Assembly (NCBI RefSeq): GCF_002118315.1 | Contig: NZ_MTSZ01000002.1 | Location: 434,001 to 498,000 of the forward strand | Reading direction: 5' to 3' | Length of the DNA stretch: 64,000 nucleotides | From: Kiloniella majae | GTDB lineage: Bacteria; Pseudomonadota; Alphaproteobacteria; Kiloniellales; Kiloniellaceae | Part shown: positions 1 to 10,040 of the stretch, one piece after another | How positions within the stretch are numbered: position 1 is the first letter of the stretch | How the letters are laid out: every line of letters begins with the position of its first letter | Program-made: the position numbers and the translations under genes | The notes under the pieces: model-generated | Told to the model about the DNA's origin: nothing | The model's database searches: none | The model's input: only the letters and a program-made list of their open reading frames with translations

Positions 1-1
1 C

Positions 2-391
2 TATATCTGGAAAGATCTCCTTGCCCTGACACTTCATGAAGAACTCGCACGGGCTGAGGGTATAAATGTCACTCTTATTCAGACACTCTTTATGATAACA
101 GTCGCAATCGTCATCGCCATTGCGATGAAGGTAGTTGGCGTTCTTCTCATCACCTCTTTACTTATTATTCCTGCCGCTGCAGCAAGGCGCTTTGCCAAAA
201 CGCCTGAACAGATGGCAGTTATTGCATCACTGATCGGCAGTCTCTCAATTATCATAGGTCTCTTTGGCTCTTTGGAATGGGATACACCATCAGGTCCATC
301 CATTGTTGTTGCCGAAGTTATACTTTTTCTGAGCAGTTTAATTTTTGGTGGTTTAATCCTAAGCCAAACATCAAAAGCTAGAGGGAAATAA
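2..391 (+). CDS. znuB: Zinc ABC transporter permease ZnuB, C-terminal part
   Basis: The reading frame is open from the first complete codon, so the gene starts before the window. About 129 C-terminal residues are visible. They contain hydrophobic helices and the Leu/Ile-rich stretch followed by PAAAARRFA that is typical of the ABC-3 (ZnuB/MntB) permease family, which moves zinc or manganese across the inner membrane. The last 14 bases overlap the 3' end of the convergent LysR gene. The metal is inferred from family resemblance; no ZnuA or ZnuC is in view. Confidence 0.8.
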   Translation, partial: YIWKDLLALTLHEELARAEGINVTLIQTLFMITVAIVIAIAMKVVGVLLITSLLIIPAAAARRFAKTPEQMAVIASLIGSLSIIIGLFGSLEWDTPSGPSIVVAEVILFLSSLIFGGLILSQTSKARGK

Positions 392-1328
392 GCTGCCCGG
401 AGTCACGCATTTCCTGAATAATAACTTCTTCACGTGCATTAAACTCTTTGATTTCAGCTAATAGCCACTCGCGGAATTTTTTTATCTTAGGGACATTTCT
501 ACGAGCTTTAGGATAGGCTAGCCAATAGCCATAACCCTCATCACGACAAAGTTTATCAAAGGGTTGCATCAACGTACCGCGCTTTAAAGAATCACGAAAG
601 AATGCGGGCGTTAAAATCGCCACACCCTGGCCAGCTTCAGCAGCCCTTGCCTCTAGCAATTGCAACATCATACCACTTTTTTGACGACACTTTAGATCAT
701 CAGTAGGTAGGCCAACCGCCTCAAACCAACTTCTCCACCAAGGATCTGAAATACCAACAAGCGGTAGTTTCAAAAGATCGGATGGCTGATGGATACCACC
801 AATAGATTCAGCAAGTTCCGGGTTCACTAGAGGCGTAAAATCACATGGGATCAAAAAATGAGATTCCAAACCATCCCAGCTACCACCACCCGAACGTATC
901 CCAACATCAAATTCCTCACGGGTAAAATCAACAAGAGGTAAAGAAGTATCAAGACGGACAGCAAGGTCGTCGTGCTTTATTTGAAAGCTCCCCATTCGCT
1001 CAGCCAAAAAGCTCGCGGCAAAAGTTGTCACAGCAGTAATGGATAATAGTCTTTGGCTACTATCCTCAGCCATAACAAATGCGCTACGCAGAAGCTCAAA
1101 AGCTTCGGTTATAACCGGGGCAATCCGACGGCCAGTTTCGGTTAAACTTACCTGTCTTGGCTTACGTAAAAAGAGGGCGGTTCCAACCCTCTCCTCAAGA
1201 ATTTTCATCTGATAACTGACAGCAGCCTGCGTCATCCCAAGTTCTTCGGATGCTCGGGTAAAACTTCCATGACGCGCCGCAGCTTCAAAAACACGTAACG
1301 ATGAAAGCGGGGGTAATTTTGAAGTCAT
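378..1328 (-). CDS. LysR-family transcriptional regulator (GcvA-like)
   Basis: This 316-residue protein has an N-terminal winged helix-turn-helix at about residues 8-65 (LRVFEAAARHGSFTRASEEL, then TQAAVSYQMK). A LysR substrate-binding domain follows at about 90-300. The opening LPPLSSLRVFEAAAR pattern is the GcvA/AmpR-like subgroup. A Shine-Dalgarno-like AGGAG lies about 12 bases before the ATG. It is convergent with znuB and faces away from the DUF1127 gene. Its target and effector cannot be read from the sequence. Confidence 0.85.
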   Translation of the reverse strand: MTSKLPPLSSLRVFEAAARHGSFTRASEELGMTQAAVSYQMKILEERVGTALFLRKPRQVSLTETGRRIAPVITEAFELLRSAFVMAEDSSQRLLSITAVTTFAASFLAERMGSFQIKHDDLAVRLDTSLPLVDFTREEFDVGIRSGGGSWDGLESHFLIPCDFTPLVNPELAESIGGIHQPSDLLKLPLVGISDPWWRSWFEAVGLPTDDLKCRQKSGMMLQLLEARAAEAGQGVAILTPAFFRDSLKRGTLMQPFDKLCRDEGYGYWLAYPKARRNVPKIKKFREWLLAEIKEFNAREEVIIQEMRDSGQLISL

Positions 1329-1438
1329 AATGCATAAAATCTCCTTATGTATAGTAATCAGAATTTAGTTGGATATTCAAGCAGACATTACGCACATTAG
1401 AAACAAGAGGAAATGAAGCCACAAGGAGATATGACAAA

Positions 1439-1669
1439 ATGGCTATCGCAAATAATCCATGCAATTCACATTACGTTGCAACACCAATCAAAAATAGAAC
1501 CAGCTTATGGACTATCCGTAACCTATTAAAAAAAATATTTAAATTTAATAAGAAGAGAAACATCACAACTCTTAAAGACATGCATGACCTTCCAATGCAT
1601 ATCAAAAAAGATATCGGTTTTTGGGACGTAAAACCTGAAGAACGCCCCCGTTTACCAACCTACCATTAA
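1439..1669 (+). CDS. DUF1127 (YjiS-like) small protein
   Basis: This small basic protein of 76 residues ends in the DUF1127 signature: a short helix, then HIKKDIGFW near residues 55-63. AAGGAG stands 10 bases before the ATG. Family members in alphaproteobacteria are short Arg-rich proteins, some linked to RNA binding or phosphate and stress responses. The N-terminal half here is unusually Asn/Lys-rich. The stop codon is only 8 bases from the convergent MocR gene. The specific role is unknown. Confidence 0.7.
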   Translation: MAIANNPCNSHYVATPIKNRTSLWTIRNLLKKIFKFNKKRNITTLKDMHDLPMHIKKDIGFWDVKPEERPRLPTYH

Positions 1670-1677
1670 GAGTTTAT

Positions 1678-3081
1678 CTAGATTGAGCGCAATGAACTTG
1701 ACAGTACATTGCACTCAATCACCTTATCAATTGCCTGACTAAGCAGTGATCGACTTTCAGGGGCTGTCAAGCAGATACGAATGTGATGTGTTGGCTGAGG
1801 TGTCGTCGCAAACAACTCCCCCGAAACCACATCGATTCCAGCGTCATGAAGCTTATTAGCAGCATCATTAGCCGTACCAGAAACCGCGAGCCAAAGATGG
1901 GGGCAAGGTGTTTTCTCCCAGTTCACAGCTCCCATTTTTTTAAATCGCGATTTCGCGAGGCTCCAACGAGCCTCAACCTCGTGCCTTTGCCAGTCAGCCC
2001 TGGCGAAGGCACGCCCTTCTAATATCCATAAGTTTGCCAGTTCAACAATAAAAGGGCTCATGGCCCAATTCGTTGCATGAACCTCTGCATCAATAGGCCC
2101 AATAAGACGCTGACACCCGCTAACAAACCCATATCTCAGTCCGGGAGCAACCGACTTTGAAAGGCTTGAAATCAAAACTGCGTGGTCGGGTAAATGAACA
2201 GACAATGGTCTATTCCCACTCAAAGGCCCGTAGACATCATCCTCAATAACAACAATGTCGTGACGCTTGATGATTTTAACAATATCAGAGCACCTTTGCT
2301 CTGAAGTTGTAAAGCCTGTGGGGTTGTTCAAATTAGGGTTAAGGACAAGAATTTTCGCACCACTTGTTATCAGGGCTTTTTCCAATCCTTCTGGATTGAT
2401 GCCATCTTCATCACATTCAATTCCAACGAGCTTAAGCCTTAACTGACGAGCAACGGCTTTCATCCCCGGAAAGGTAAATTTTTCAACGAGGACTTTATCT
2501 CCAGGCTCGCACAGAGCGAGTAATGACGCCAAGAGTGCCTGCTGTCCCCCGGCACAGGGAACAATGTCGCTCGGTTTCACTTCATAACCACGCCAAGATA
2601 ACCACTGACTCGCCGCAAATCTGGTCCGCATAAGTAAATCAGATGAATGGTATGAAAAAGCCTGAGTTCCGGCTCCTCTCTCAAGTGCTTCAAACAGTAA
2701 ATTTTGCGCGTTCCTATCGTCTGGATGTACCGCAGGAATATTGGTAGATAGGTCAAAACTCCCGTTCGCAACTGAATCTTTCCCAGAATCCTTAAGGGCA
2801 AAAAGCTCTGCTTCCCGGCTTGTCGCCAGGACATAGGTTCCCCGACCAACTTCCCCCCCAATCAGATGTCGTTTTGTTGCTTCTTTATAGGCCTGACTAA
2901 CGGTACTAACGTTTAGCTTCAGCTCCCAAGCTAGATCACGATGGGTTGGCAAGCGTTCTCCGGCCAAAAGATCACCTTTTTGGATTGCCTTTGAAATGGC
3001 GTCAACAATTGCCAGGTACTTGGTTTTTGTTTCCGGATTTAATTCAGGTTTCCACATAGCTTCCATTTTATTGTATGCCAT
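1678..3081 (-). CDS. MocR-type (GntR HTH plus aminotransferase) transcriptional regulator
   Basis: This 467-residue MocR/PdxR architecture has a GntR winged helix at about residues 15-85 (GERLPTHRDLAWEL, then VGRGTYV). A fold-type I aminotransferase domain runs from about 115 to 455, with the PLP lysine in SSLSKSVAPG and the NPNLNNPTG loop. Such proteins are PLP-sensing regulators rather than enzymes. Two further in-frame ATGs lie at codons 6 and 9; the family core begins at the codon-9 MWKPEL, so a shorter start is possible. It is divergent from the PLP-dependent dehydratase gene, which it probably controls. A perfect 19-bp palindrome spans the first ATG. Confidence 0.88.
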   Translation of the reverse strand: MAYNKMEAMWKPELNPETKTKYLAIVDAISKAIQKGDLLAGERLPTHRDLAWELKLNVSTVSQAYKEATKRHLIGGEVGRGTYVLATSREAELFALKDSGKDSVANGSFDLSTNIPAVHPDDRNAQNLLFEALERGAGTQAFSYHSSDLLMRTRFAASQWLSWRGYEVKPSDIVPCAGGQQALLASLLALCEPGDKVLVEKFTFPGMKAVARQLRLKLVGIECDEDGINPEGLEKALITSGAKILVLNPNLNNPTGFTTSEQRCSDIVKIIKRHDIVVIEDDVYGPLSGNRPLSVHLPDHAVLISSLSKSVAPGLRYGFVSGCQRLIGPIDAEVHATNWAMSPFIVELANLWILEGRAFARADWQRHEVEARWSLAKSRFKKMGAVNWEKTPCPHLWLAVSGTANDAANKLHDAGIDVVSGELFATTPQPTHHIRICLTAPESRSLLSQAIDKVIECNVLSSSLRSI

Positions 3082-3087
3082 ACAATA
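3069..3087. promoter_or_regulatory. 19-bp perfect palindrome, likely MocR operator
   Basis: TATTGTATG, one C, then CATACAATA form a perfect 9-1-9 inverted repeat. It covers the first ATG of the MocR gene and sits about 120 bp upstream of the divergent dehydratase gene. Position and symmetry suggest an operator for autoregulation and control of the neighbour. That use is inferred. Confidence 0.55.
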
Positions 3088-3207
3088 TTAATATTGAACC
3101 ACACAATCAAGTTGCTACTCTTTTAAAAGCCGTAATGACAGACAATCAGTTCTCATCACCGACCACAGAAACTCGATTGCTGACCCAATATTAAGAAAGA
3201 GATGATC

Positions 3208-4176
3208 ATGTTTACAAAGCAACAGCTTGAAAGCGCTGCACAATACATCTACCAGCATATGTCTGCGACCCCGCAGTACAGCTGGCCACAGATAAACACT
3301 AAAGCAGGCTGTACAGTCGTTGTTAAGCATGAAAATCACACGCCAATCGGTGCCTTCAAAGCACGTGGTGGACTGACATTTATGAGCTGGTTACGTACCA
3401 ACCACCCTGATATCCAGGGTATCATTACAGCAACACGCGGTAATCACGGCCAGGCCCAGTCTTTTGCCGCCTCAATGGCAGGGATCAAACCTGTGATCGT
3501 CGTTCCCCACGGGAACTCTCGAGAAAAAAATAATGCTATGCGCGCTTTTGGGGCAGAACTCATCGAACACGGGGCCGACTTTAACGAAGCACTTCTTGAA
3601 GTGACACGATTGGCAAAAGAGAGAAATCTTTTTGTTGTTCCCCCTTTCCATGAACAGATCATGCTCGGCGTTGCCACTTATGGATTAGAGCTAATGACAG
3701 CCCATCCGGATCTGGATAGCATCTATGTTCCCATTGGCTGTGGATCAGGTATATGTGGCACCATAACAGCACGGAATGCTCTGGGGACCAAAACCAAAAT
3801 TATCGGTGTGGTTTCTGACCAATTTCCTGCGGCAAAGAAATCTTTTGAAAGTGGCAAAATCATCAATACAGGAGCAGCTAGTTCATTTGCTGACGGCATG
3901 GCAGTGCGCACGCCGATACCAGATGCCTATAGCATCTATTCTAAGGGTGCCGAGCGAATTGTTGAGGTTAGCGATAATGAAATCGCCGAAGCAACCAGAA
4001 TATATTTCAGCGATACACATAACGCGGTAGAAGGCGCAGGAGCAGCTTCACTTGCTGCTGTATTAAAAGAAAGAGATCAGTTAAAAAACAAAAAAGTTGG
4101 TGTCGTTCTGACTGGTGGCAACATCGATACAAGTATGTTCAAAACTATATTAGAAGGAAACACACCAGTCGGCTGA
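3208..4176 (+). CDS. Threonine/serine dehydratase-like PLP enzyme
   Basis: This fold-type II PLP enzyme has about 322 residues, in the threonine dehydratase family. The PLP lysine is K51 in GAFKARGG. The Asn of TRGNHGQ and the phosphate-binding loop GCGSGICG near residue 180 are present. There is no C-terminal ACT domain, so it is a catabolic-type or hydroxy-amino-acid dehydratase rather than allosteric IlvA. An ATG two codons upstream lies directly against the AAGAAAGAG ribosome site, so the ATG at 3208 (spacing 6) is chosen. Its divergent MocR neighbour suggests PLP- or amino-acid-responsive expression. The exact substrate is uncertain. Confidence 0.8.
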   Translation: MFTKQQLESAAQYIYQHMSATPQYSWPQINTKAGCTVVVKHENHTPIGAFKARGGLTFMSWLRTNHPDIQGIITATRGNHGQAQSFAASMAGIKPVIVVPHGNSREKNNAMRAFGAELIEHGADFNEALLEVTRLAKERNLFVVPPFHEQIMLGVATYGLELMTAHPDLDSIYVPIGCGSGICGTITARNALGTKTKIIGVVSDQFPAAKKSFESGKIINTGAASSFADGMAVRTPIPDAYSIYSKGAERIVEVSDNEIAEATRIYFSDTHNAVEGAGAASLAAVLKERDQLKNKKVGVVLTGGNIDTSMFKTILEGNTPVG

Positions 4177-4196
4177 TTGACACGACACAATCTAGG

Positions 4197-4889
4197 CTAG
4201 TTAACAAACTCTCCGTCCATGGGAATTTCCAGCTCAGAAAACGAAGAATGTGCCGAAATAAACATGGAGAAGCGCTTCATAAAGGGGGAAAATTCAGCCC
4301 CCAGATAGTGATAGAGGGAGGCGGTGTTAATTTTTTCAAATCTTACAGGTGTAATCTGAAACCCTTTTTCCGCTTGATAAGAAGCAACTGAAAAATCAGT
4401 TGATAGAAATGCACCGACCTCTCCATGATCAAAGGCGAGAAAAACATCTTCAACACTGTTAAATATCTTGCCACGGCGCCCATCCATATACTTTTCCTGC
4501 CATAAAATCCCTCGCACGTAACCAATTGGTAATTGAGCGGCTAGATCTTTATTTGGGTGAGCCCATAACGAGTTGTTAATTGTAAAAATCGGGATTTCTG
4601 AGCGCACAAACGACCGCTTGTATTTACTCTCTGCTATCCGCAGTCTGTAAAGTTCACCATCAACAGAAGAATTGTTAAAAGCAGCAAGAGCTCTCCGACC
4701 AGGTAAAGCTTGAACAACGATCTCACAACCAAGCGCTTTATAGACACTCTTGAGAATACGCTCCCCGGTATCCGCCAAGACACTTTCCCCGATACTGGCA
4801 ATCTTCCGAGGGCAATCGTCTTTTTTCTCTTCAGCAAACGTCACTGAAGAAATAGAAAGCATTGAGATAACGAATACCCAGCGCATCAT
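4197..4889 (-). CDS. Orphan periplasmic solute-binding-like protein
   Basis: A signal peptide of about 19 residues ends in SSVTFA. About 210 residues follow that resemble the type-2 periplasmic-binding fold (SBP_bac_3 / PBPb), with a conserved-type pattern (ESVLADTGERILKSVYKALG, then LPGRRALAAFNN). There is no permease or ATPase gene beside it, so it may not serve transport. Longer forms starting at GTG 4934 or ATG 4898 are open; ATG 4889 gives the cleanest signal peptide. It is convergent with the dehydratase gene 20 bp away. Its ligand is unknown. Confidence 0.65.
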   Translation of the reverse strand: MMRWVFVISMLSISSVTFAEEKKDDCPRKIASIGESVLADTGERILKSVYKALGCEIVVQALPGRRALAAFNNSSVDGELYRLRIAESKYKRSFVRSEIPIFTINNSLWAHPNKDLAAQLPIGYVRGILWQEKYMDGRRGKIFNSVEDVFLAFDHGEVGAFLSTDFSVASYQAEKGFQITPVRFEKINTASLYHYLGAEFSPFMKRFSMFISAHSSFSELEIPMDGEFVN

Positions 4890-5321
4890 GAAAAACATCA
4901 CCGTAATCAATTGCCACCAACGCGGTGCCACCACTTTACTGCAAGGATCTTAATTTTAGATTACTCGCCGCTAAGCCATTATAAATAAATATAAAATACA
5001 TCTAAGTATAAAAAAAAAGACCGAGAGAAAATCATCTAAAAGAAAAATGGGCTGTAGCAAATGCCACAGCCCAAGTTTAGCTAACCTGACACAAACACCT
5101 AAAATGTCAAGCCGCCTTCCAATTCCTGTAATACCTCAATTTATAGCCTTATGGCAACGGGTATGTTGTTTTATTATATGAAGAAATAATGGATGGTTTG
5201 TTCTTGGAAATAAAAGCTGTTCGCGCTTCGAATGATTACATTCCCCAACATCGATGCATAAAACATACGACTTTCTTTGCCAGCATTATGTCTAATTCTC
5301 TCATACCAAACAGCTACAAAC
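4890..5321. other. Intergenic region with one hairpin, no gene seen
   Basis: This stretch holds the probable promoter of the minus-strand binding protein at its left end. A hairpin at 5049-5072 and about 250 bases of minus-strand 3' sequence below the hybrid kinase follow. Short frames here lack ribosome sites and family resemblance. Confidence 0.5.
5049..5072 (-). terminator. Rho-independent terminator (minus strand)
   Basis: The stem GGGCTGT/ACAGCCC has a 10-base loop. Read on the minus strand it is followed by ATTTTTCTTTT. It lies about 250 bases past the stop of the hybrid kinase, leaving either a long 3' untranslated tail or a separate short transcript. Confidence 0.7.
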
Positions 5322-8252
5322 TTAGGCTTTCAACACTTTCTTCTCTTCTGCTGGGCGATGTATCTCTTCACCCATTACATGGTTGATCGCCTCGACAAGC
5401 TCACCTCGATTAATCGGCTTGGCAACACACGCATCCATGCCTGCATCCCGATATTCTTCTTGGTGTTCTTTCATTGCATCAGCGGTCAAGGCCACAATAG
5501 GTATTGCTGATTTCTCTGTATCAAATTTTCGAATTTCCCGGGTCGCATCCGGACCGCTCATTTCCGGCATACGTACATCCATGAGAATAAGATCAAAATC
5601 ATTTTCCTTAACAGCATCCAAAGCTTCAAGACCGTTTACAGCCAGCTCTGAAGTGTGCCCCAATGCCTCGATAGTAAATTCAATAATACGTTGGTTGATC
5701 CTGTTATCTTCAACAATAAGAAGATGTAGCGATCTCACCGTTTCAAAATCATCCGTATTCTTTTTAATTTGATCTGTACGAACAGACGATGTCGCGGCAA
5801 TGTTTGGCAAAGTAAACCAAAAAGTACTCCCTTGCCCAAACGTACTTTCGACACCAATTTCCCCACCCATAAGTTTAGCCAGACGCTTACAGATAACGAG
5901 TCCGAGGCCAGTTCCCTCATACTTCCTAGAAATAGAAGCATCAGCCTGCTTGAATTCTGAAAATAGCTCGGGCAACACATCTTCACGAATGCCAATGCCA
6001 GTATCTATAACAGAGATTTTAAACATTTCTTGCCCTGTTGCAGATTGATATCTCTCGCCAACAACAGTCAAAGTACCTTTGTGGGTAAACTTGAAAGCAT
6101 TACCAATTAAATTCAACAGAATTTGTCTTATTCGAGTAGGGTCCGAATTAACTTCATTTGGGAAGTCATCGGAAAGCCGCAGCTCAAGCTTAAGTTCATC
6201 ACCTTCTCTTTTACCACGATTAAAAAGTGAAAAAACATCCCTTATAAGCTCTGGCAAAGAGAAATCAACACGCTCTATTTCCAGTTTTCCAGCGTCCAGC
6301 TTAGAAATATCCAAAATATCATTAATCACCCTGAGCAAAGAATTTGTACAATCTTTAATGCGTTCAACTTTATCCAGGCTCTCAGGTTTCAGCCTGTCTT
6401 CCAACAACATATCCGCAAAACCAATGACGCCTGTCATCGGGGTTCTTATTTCATGGCTCATTGTTGCCAAGAACTCTGATTTCGCCAGGTTAGCACTTTC
6501 CGCTTCCTTCCTGGCAGCGATCAATGCTTTCTCAGCAATTTTCCGCTCTGCAATTTCACCACGAAGCTCTTTAGTTCTTTCCTCAACATTCGTTTCCAGC
6601 TCCAAATGCCTGCCTGTTCCCAAAAGCGCCAGAAACCCGATAAGAGAAGTAATGAGTAATCCGGGAATAAGGATTTCCCAGCCACTTTTTTGTAACCTCT
6701 CTTTAAAATAGCTATCAAGAATTCTGAGGTTCACCTCCCAATTACGACCAGGCATATTAACAGCATAGGTCCAGCTTTGAGCAGTTTGCTCATTTTTTAC
6801 TCCGGTATCATCTAATAACGAAGAGTATAAAATGCTTGCTTCTTCACTTTTCGCAGATCGATCAAACAGAGAAAGGTGGAAACCACTTGTTTCCATATTG
6901 GGAAAGAGTGTTTTTATAATATCCCCCACACGAAAAACACCTGTGTGATACCCCAACAGGGCTTGTTGTCGATCATCTACGGTATCAAGTACACTATTTT
7001 TTCGATAGTGCGGTCGAAAAACCAATACACCAGCCTGACTTGCCCCTTCCTGTACTAACGTAATTTTCCCCGTTGTAACCGGCTCGCCCGTATCTCTCGC
7101 CAGATCCAAGGCCTCTCGGCGAACAGGATTGGAAAGAACGTTAAAGCCAAGTGCCTTTCTGTTAGCCTCTAAAGGTTCAATCATCAATACAGGAACATAT
7201 TCATCACGGGGCAATGCTGAAATAAGATTTCCCTGGTCATCACGCTCTTTAATACCTGCCCCTTCCCCGTAATATGTCTCAAACCTGTTTTCTGTTCTTG
7301 CACGTTGGATATCCGTAATACGCGGGTTCCATGAAACGGCTTGTAAAGCAGGAAAATCAGTTAAAGTAGAGTTAGAAAAAATTTGGAACTGTTCAGGGGT
7401 GACATCTTGAACGGCATGAAACACCCCTTCTTGTACATGTAAAATATTTATATGGCCTTTGAGTGTCAGGTTTAACTCCTTTGCCATATCTGCAGCACTT
7501 TGTTCCAGCTCAAACATGACATTGGATTTATCGATAGATCTTACATAACCATAGGACACAATCGTTAAAGCAAAGGTTGAAAGCAAAATTCCGGAAACGA
7601 TTGCCCGGCGCTTGTATCCAGCCTTTTCATGATCAAGGCGCCAGACCAAAATCAAAGGCGTAAAAATCAATACACCTAATGTATCCCCACCCCACCACGT
7701 AAGGGTCGTAGCAAACCAATCACCCGCACCGATAATCCCGCTTAACACTAAAACAGTGACACCAATCATCGCACTGACAATACAGCTCAGAGGGCCAGCA
7801 AAAACAAAAAAGCGGATAATCTTATCAAAGGAAATCAGTCTATTGGGATACTCGCCAAAACGATAAACAAGATACCGTCCCGCCAAAGCTTGAAGCGTTG
7901 CCCCGACAGCAATACCGATCGCAACTAAAAATGAGCCCAAAGAAACGTTGGCAAGTAATTCGAGTGAATTTACTGATAAAATATTAGCGCAAAAGCTTCC
8001 CAGAAAAATACCGGGCCACACCCTGTTTCCAAAAAGCAAAACCGCAGCTAAAGCAATTCCTGAAGGAGGCCATATAGCCGTAGCATACCCGGTTTCAATC
8101 GCCCAGCTTAGTCCCAGCCACCCAGTGCCACCATACGCAACGGCCAACAAGAGTATTATAATTAAACCGGGTATCATGGGCGTATCACCTGTCCCATCGG
8201 GGAAATCACCGGAAACAGGATTGTCTGTATTCACGCCATACGTTTCACTCAT
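5322..8252 (-). CDS. Hybrid sensor histidine kinase with MASE1 and CHASE domains
   Basis: This is a protein of about 976 residues. An N-terminal MASE1-type membrane block of roughly seven or eight helices (about 15-225) comes first. A periplasmic CHASE-like sensor follows (about 240-460), then one more membrane helix and a short coiled coil. A HisKA domain carries the phosphoacceptor His in [10 protein letters not shown]. An HATPase has the DTGIGI and GTGLGL boxes. A C-terminal receiver has its Asp in LILMDVRMP. It is an ArcB/BarA-style hybrid that would pass phosphate to an unlinked Hpt protein. A TTG at 8273 would add seven codons. The ligand is unknown; CHASE domains often bind small organic molecules. 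Confidence 0.88.
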   Translation of the reverse strand: MSETYGVNTDNPVSGDFPDGTGDTPMIPGLIIILLLAVAYGGTGWLGLSWAIETGYATAIWPPSGIALAAVLLFGNRVWPGIFLGSFCANILSVNSLELLANVSLGSFLVAIGIAVGATLQALAGRYLVYRFGEYPNRLISFDKIIRFFVFAGPLSCIVSAMIGVTVLVLSGIIGAGDWFATTLTWWGGDTLGVLIFTPLILVWRLDHEKAGYKRRAIVSGILLSTFALTIVSYGYVRSIDKSNVMFELEQSAADMAKELNLTLKGHINILHVQEGVFHAVQDVTPEQFQIFSNSTLTDFPALQAVSWNPRITDIQRARTENRFETYYGEGAGIKERDDQGNLISALPRDEYVPVLMIEPLEANRKALGFNVLSNPVRREALDLARDTGEPVTTGKITLVQEGASQAGVLVFRPHYRKNSVLDTVDDRQQALLGYHTGVFRVGDIIKTLFPNMETSGFHLSLFDRSAKSEEASILYSSLLDDTGVKNEQTAQSWTYAVNMPGRNWEVNLRILDSYFKERLQKSGWEILIPGLLITSLIGFLALLGTGRHLELETNVEERTKELRGEIAERKIAEKALIAARKEAESANLAKSEFLATMSHEIRTPMTGVIGFADMLLEDRLKPESLDKVERIKDCTNSLLRVINDILDISKLDAGKLEIERVDFSLPELIRDVFSLFNRGKREGDELKLELRLSDDFPNEVNSDPTRIRQILLNLIGNAFKFTHKGTLTVVGERYQSATGQEMFKISVIDTGIGIREDVLPELFSEFKQADASISRKYEGTGLGLVICKRLAKLMGGEIGVESTFGQGSTFWFTLPNIAATSSVRTDQIKKNTDDFETVRSLHLLIVEDNRINQRIIEFTIEALGHTSELAVNGLEALDAVKENDFDLILMDVRMPEMSGPDATREIRKFDTEKSAIPIVALTADAMKEHQEEYRDAGMDACVAKPINRGELVEAINHVMGEEIHRPAEEKKVLKA

Positions 8253-8569
8253 TTTAAGCGAGAAATTTCCCAAGCAAGGGTTTAAGAATGAACCACACTA
8301 TCTACCTTGGATGGTAACCCTCTAAAACTTAAGAAATACTTAGTCGTGAATTCGCCTCTAAATTTTTGATGAATCTGAAAAAAAGATATACGCGAGTACA
8401 ATGGAAGACTTAAAAAAGGGAGAGCTATTGCTCTCCCCGTCAGTGATTTTATCAGGCTTTTATCAAACCTCCCATTACTTTTATAATGGACCGCAAGTAA
8501 ACCAACCAAGGACTTACGGGATAGCCTTTCAGCAAGGTCTCTTATTTAAACAGTCGAGCGATGACTGGT
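8253..8569. other. Intergenic region: kinase promoter and phn terminator
   Basis: The left part is upstream of the hybrid kinase and the right part holds the terminator of the phosphonate operon at 8418-8437. No gene is seen here. Confidence 0.6.
8418..8437 (-). terminator. Rho-independent terminator of the phnW-phnA-phnY operon
   Basis: The perfect 8-bp stem GGGAGAGC/GCTCTCCC has a 4-base loop and is followed on the minus strand by TTTTTTAAG. It lies about 130 bases past the phnY stop codon. Confidence 0.88.
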
Positions 8570-10003
8570 TTAAAGCCAAGGCAACGAGTAAGTTTTAACA
8601 TTTGTATAGCTCTTCATCGCTTCGATAACGCCTTCTTTATAACCAAGTCCGGAATCTTTAATGCCGCCAAATGGTGACATTTCAATGCGATACCCAGGTA
8701 CTTCCCAAACATTTACCGTTCCGGTACGTAGCTCTTTGATGAAGCGCTGAATGTATTTGAAGTTATCCGTACAAACACCAGATGAAAGACCAAAGGCTGT
8801 AGAGTTCGACACACGGATCGCATCATCAATATCCTTAACGCGGATAATCGGAATAGCGGGTCCAAAGGTCTCTTCACGTACCAATTCACAATCGAATGGA
8901 ACATGATCAACAACGGTAGGCGGATAAAGCGCGCCATCGCGATTATTACCATAAAGCAGCTTTGCTCCAACTTCGACGGCATCATTCACACGACGTTCAA
9001 ACATTGACGCAGATTCAGCATCAATAACACAACCAAGATCTGTTTCCGGATCCATCGGGTCGCCGTATTTGATTTTCTGTGCTTTTTCGAGAACCAGTTT
9101 TGAAAATTCATCGGCAATTTCTTCAACCACAAGAATACGCTTCACAGCAGTACAGCGCTGTCCCGAATTCTTTGTTGCCCCAGAAACAGCAAGTTCCGCA
9201 GCTTTATCAAGATCGGCATCTTCCATCACGATAAGCGGAGCATTACCACCAAGTTCCAAAACAGTACGACGATATCCTGCGTTTTCGGCAATGTATTTGC
9301 CCACAGGAACGCCACCCGTGAAAGTCACAAGCTCAATATTCTCATTTCGGATGAACTCGTTACCAAGATCTTCTGGAAGACCTGTGATAATGGTCAGCAT
9401 TTCTTTTGGCAAGCCAGCTTCATAAATGATGTCAGCCAAGATCAATGCCGTAAGGGGTGTTTTTTCGGTTGGCTTACAAACGATACAGTTGTTTGTTGCA
9501 ATCGCGGGTGCAATCTTGTGCGAAATCATGTTCAAAGGATGATTGAACGGGGTGATCGCAGAAATTGCTTTCAACGGTTCACGCTCGGTGAAGATTTTAC
9601 GTGACTTACCCTGAGGGGTGATATCACAAGAGAAAATCTCGCCATCATCCAAAATACACATCTGGCCAGCCAGCGTATAAACATCATAGGCGCGACCAAC
9701 TTCATACAGAGAATCTTTCTTACAAAGGCCTGATTCAGCCGTGATGATATCAGAAATCTCTTCTTTACGATCGTTCAAAATCTCTGCCACACGGAAGAGA
9801 ATTTGCTGACGCTCGTATCGCGTCAGCTTTGATTCGTAGTTTGCCGCGATTTCAAAAGCTTCTTTTGCATGCACGGCTGTTCCGCGAGGAACTGTCCCGA
9901 TCACTTCGTTTGTGTAGGGATAATATACATCAATACGGCCTTCGGTATCGACTTTCTTACCGGCGATACGCATTGGTTCATGACCAACAATCTTTACAGA
10001 CAT
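8570..10003 (-). CDS. phnY: Phosphonoacetaldehyde dehydrogenase
   Basis: This 477-residue member of the aldehyde dehydrogenase superfamily has the catalytic Cys in NSGQRCTAV (about residue 290), the general-base Glu in VLELGGNAP and the NAD-binding [10 protein letters not shown] loop. In the PhnW-PhnY-PhnA route it oxidises phosphonoacetaldehyde to phosphonoacetate with NAD+. It is the last gene of the operon, 37 bp after phnA and before a strong terminator. Membership in the operon is what separates it from general aldehyde dehydrogenases. Confidence 0.93.
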   Translation of the reverse strand: MSVKIVGHEPMRIAGKKVDTEGRIDVYYPYTNEVIGTVPRGTAVHAKEAFEIAANYESKLTRYERQQILFRVAEILNDRKEEISDIITAESGLCKKDSLYEVGRAYDVYTLAGQMCILDDGEIFSCDITPQGKSRKIFTEREPLKAISAITPFNHPLNMISHKIAPAIATNNCIVCKPTEKTPLTALILADIIYEAGLPKEMLTIITGLPEDLGNEFIRNENIELVTFTGGVPVGKYIAENAGYRRTVLELGGNAPLIVMEDADLDKAAELAVSGATKNSGQRCTAVKRILVVEEIADEFSKLVLEKAQKIKYGDPMDPETDLGCVIDAESASMFERRVNDAVEVGAKLLYGNNRDGALYPPTVVDHVPFDCELVREETFGPAIPIIRVKDIDDAIRVSNSTAFGLSSGVCTDNFKYIQRFIKELRTGTVNVWEVPGYRIEMSPFGGIKDSGLGYKEGVIEAMKSYTNVKTYSLPWL

Positions 10004-10040
10004 TTTACTATCCTTATTTCCTGCCCTTATTTAAGGCCAA

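Noticed and set aside
6079-6711. Open frame of 210 codons on the plus strand inside the hybrid kinase gene
   Set aside because: It is antisense to the well-conserved kinase core, is Ser/Leu-rich and has no family resemblance or ribosome site.
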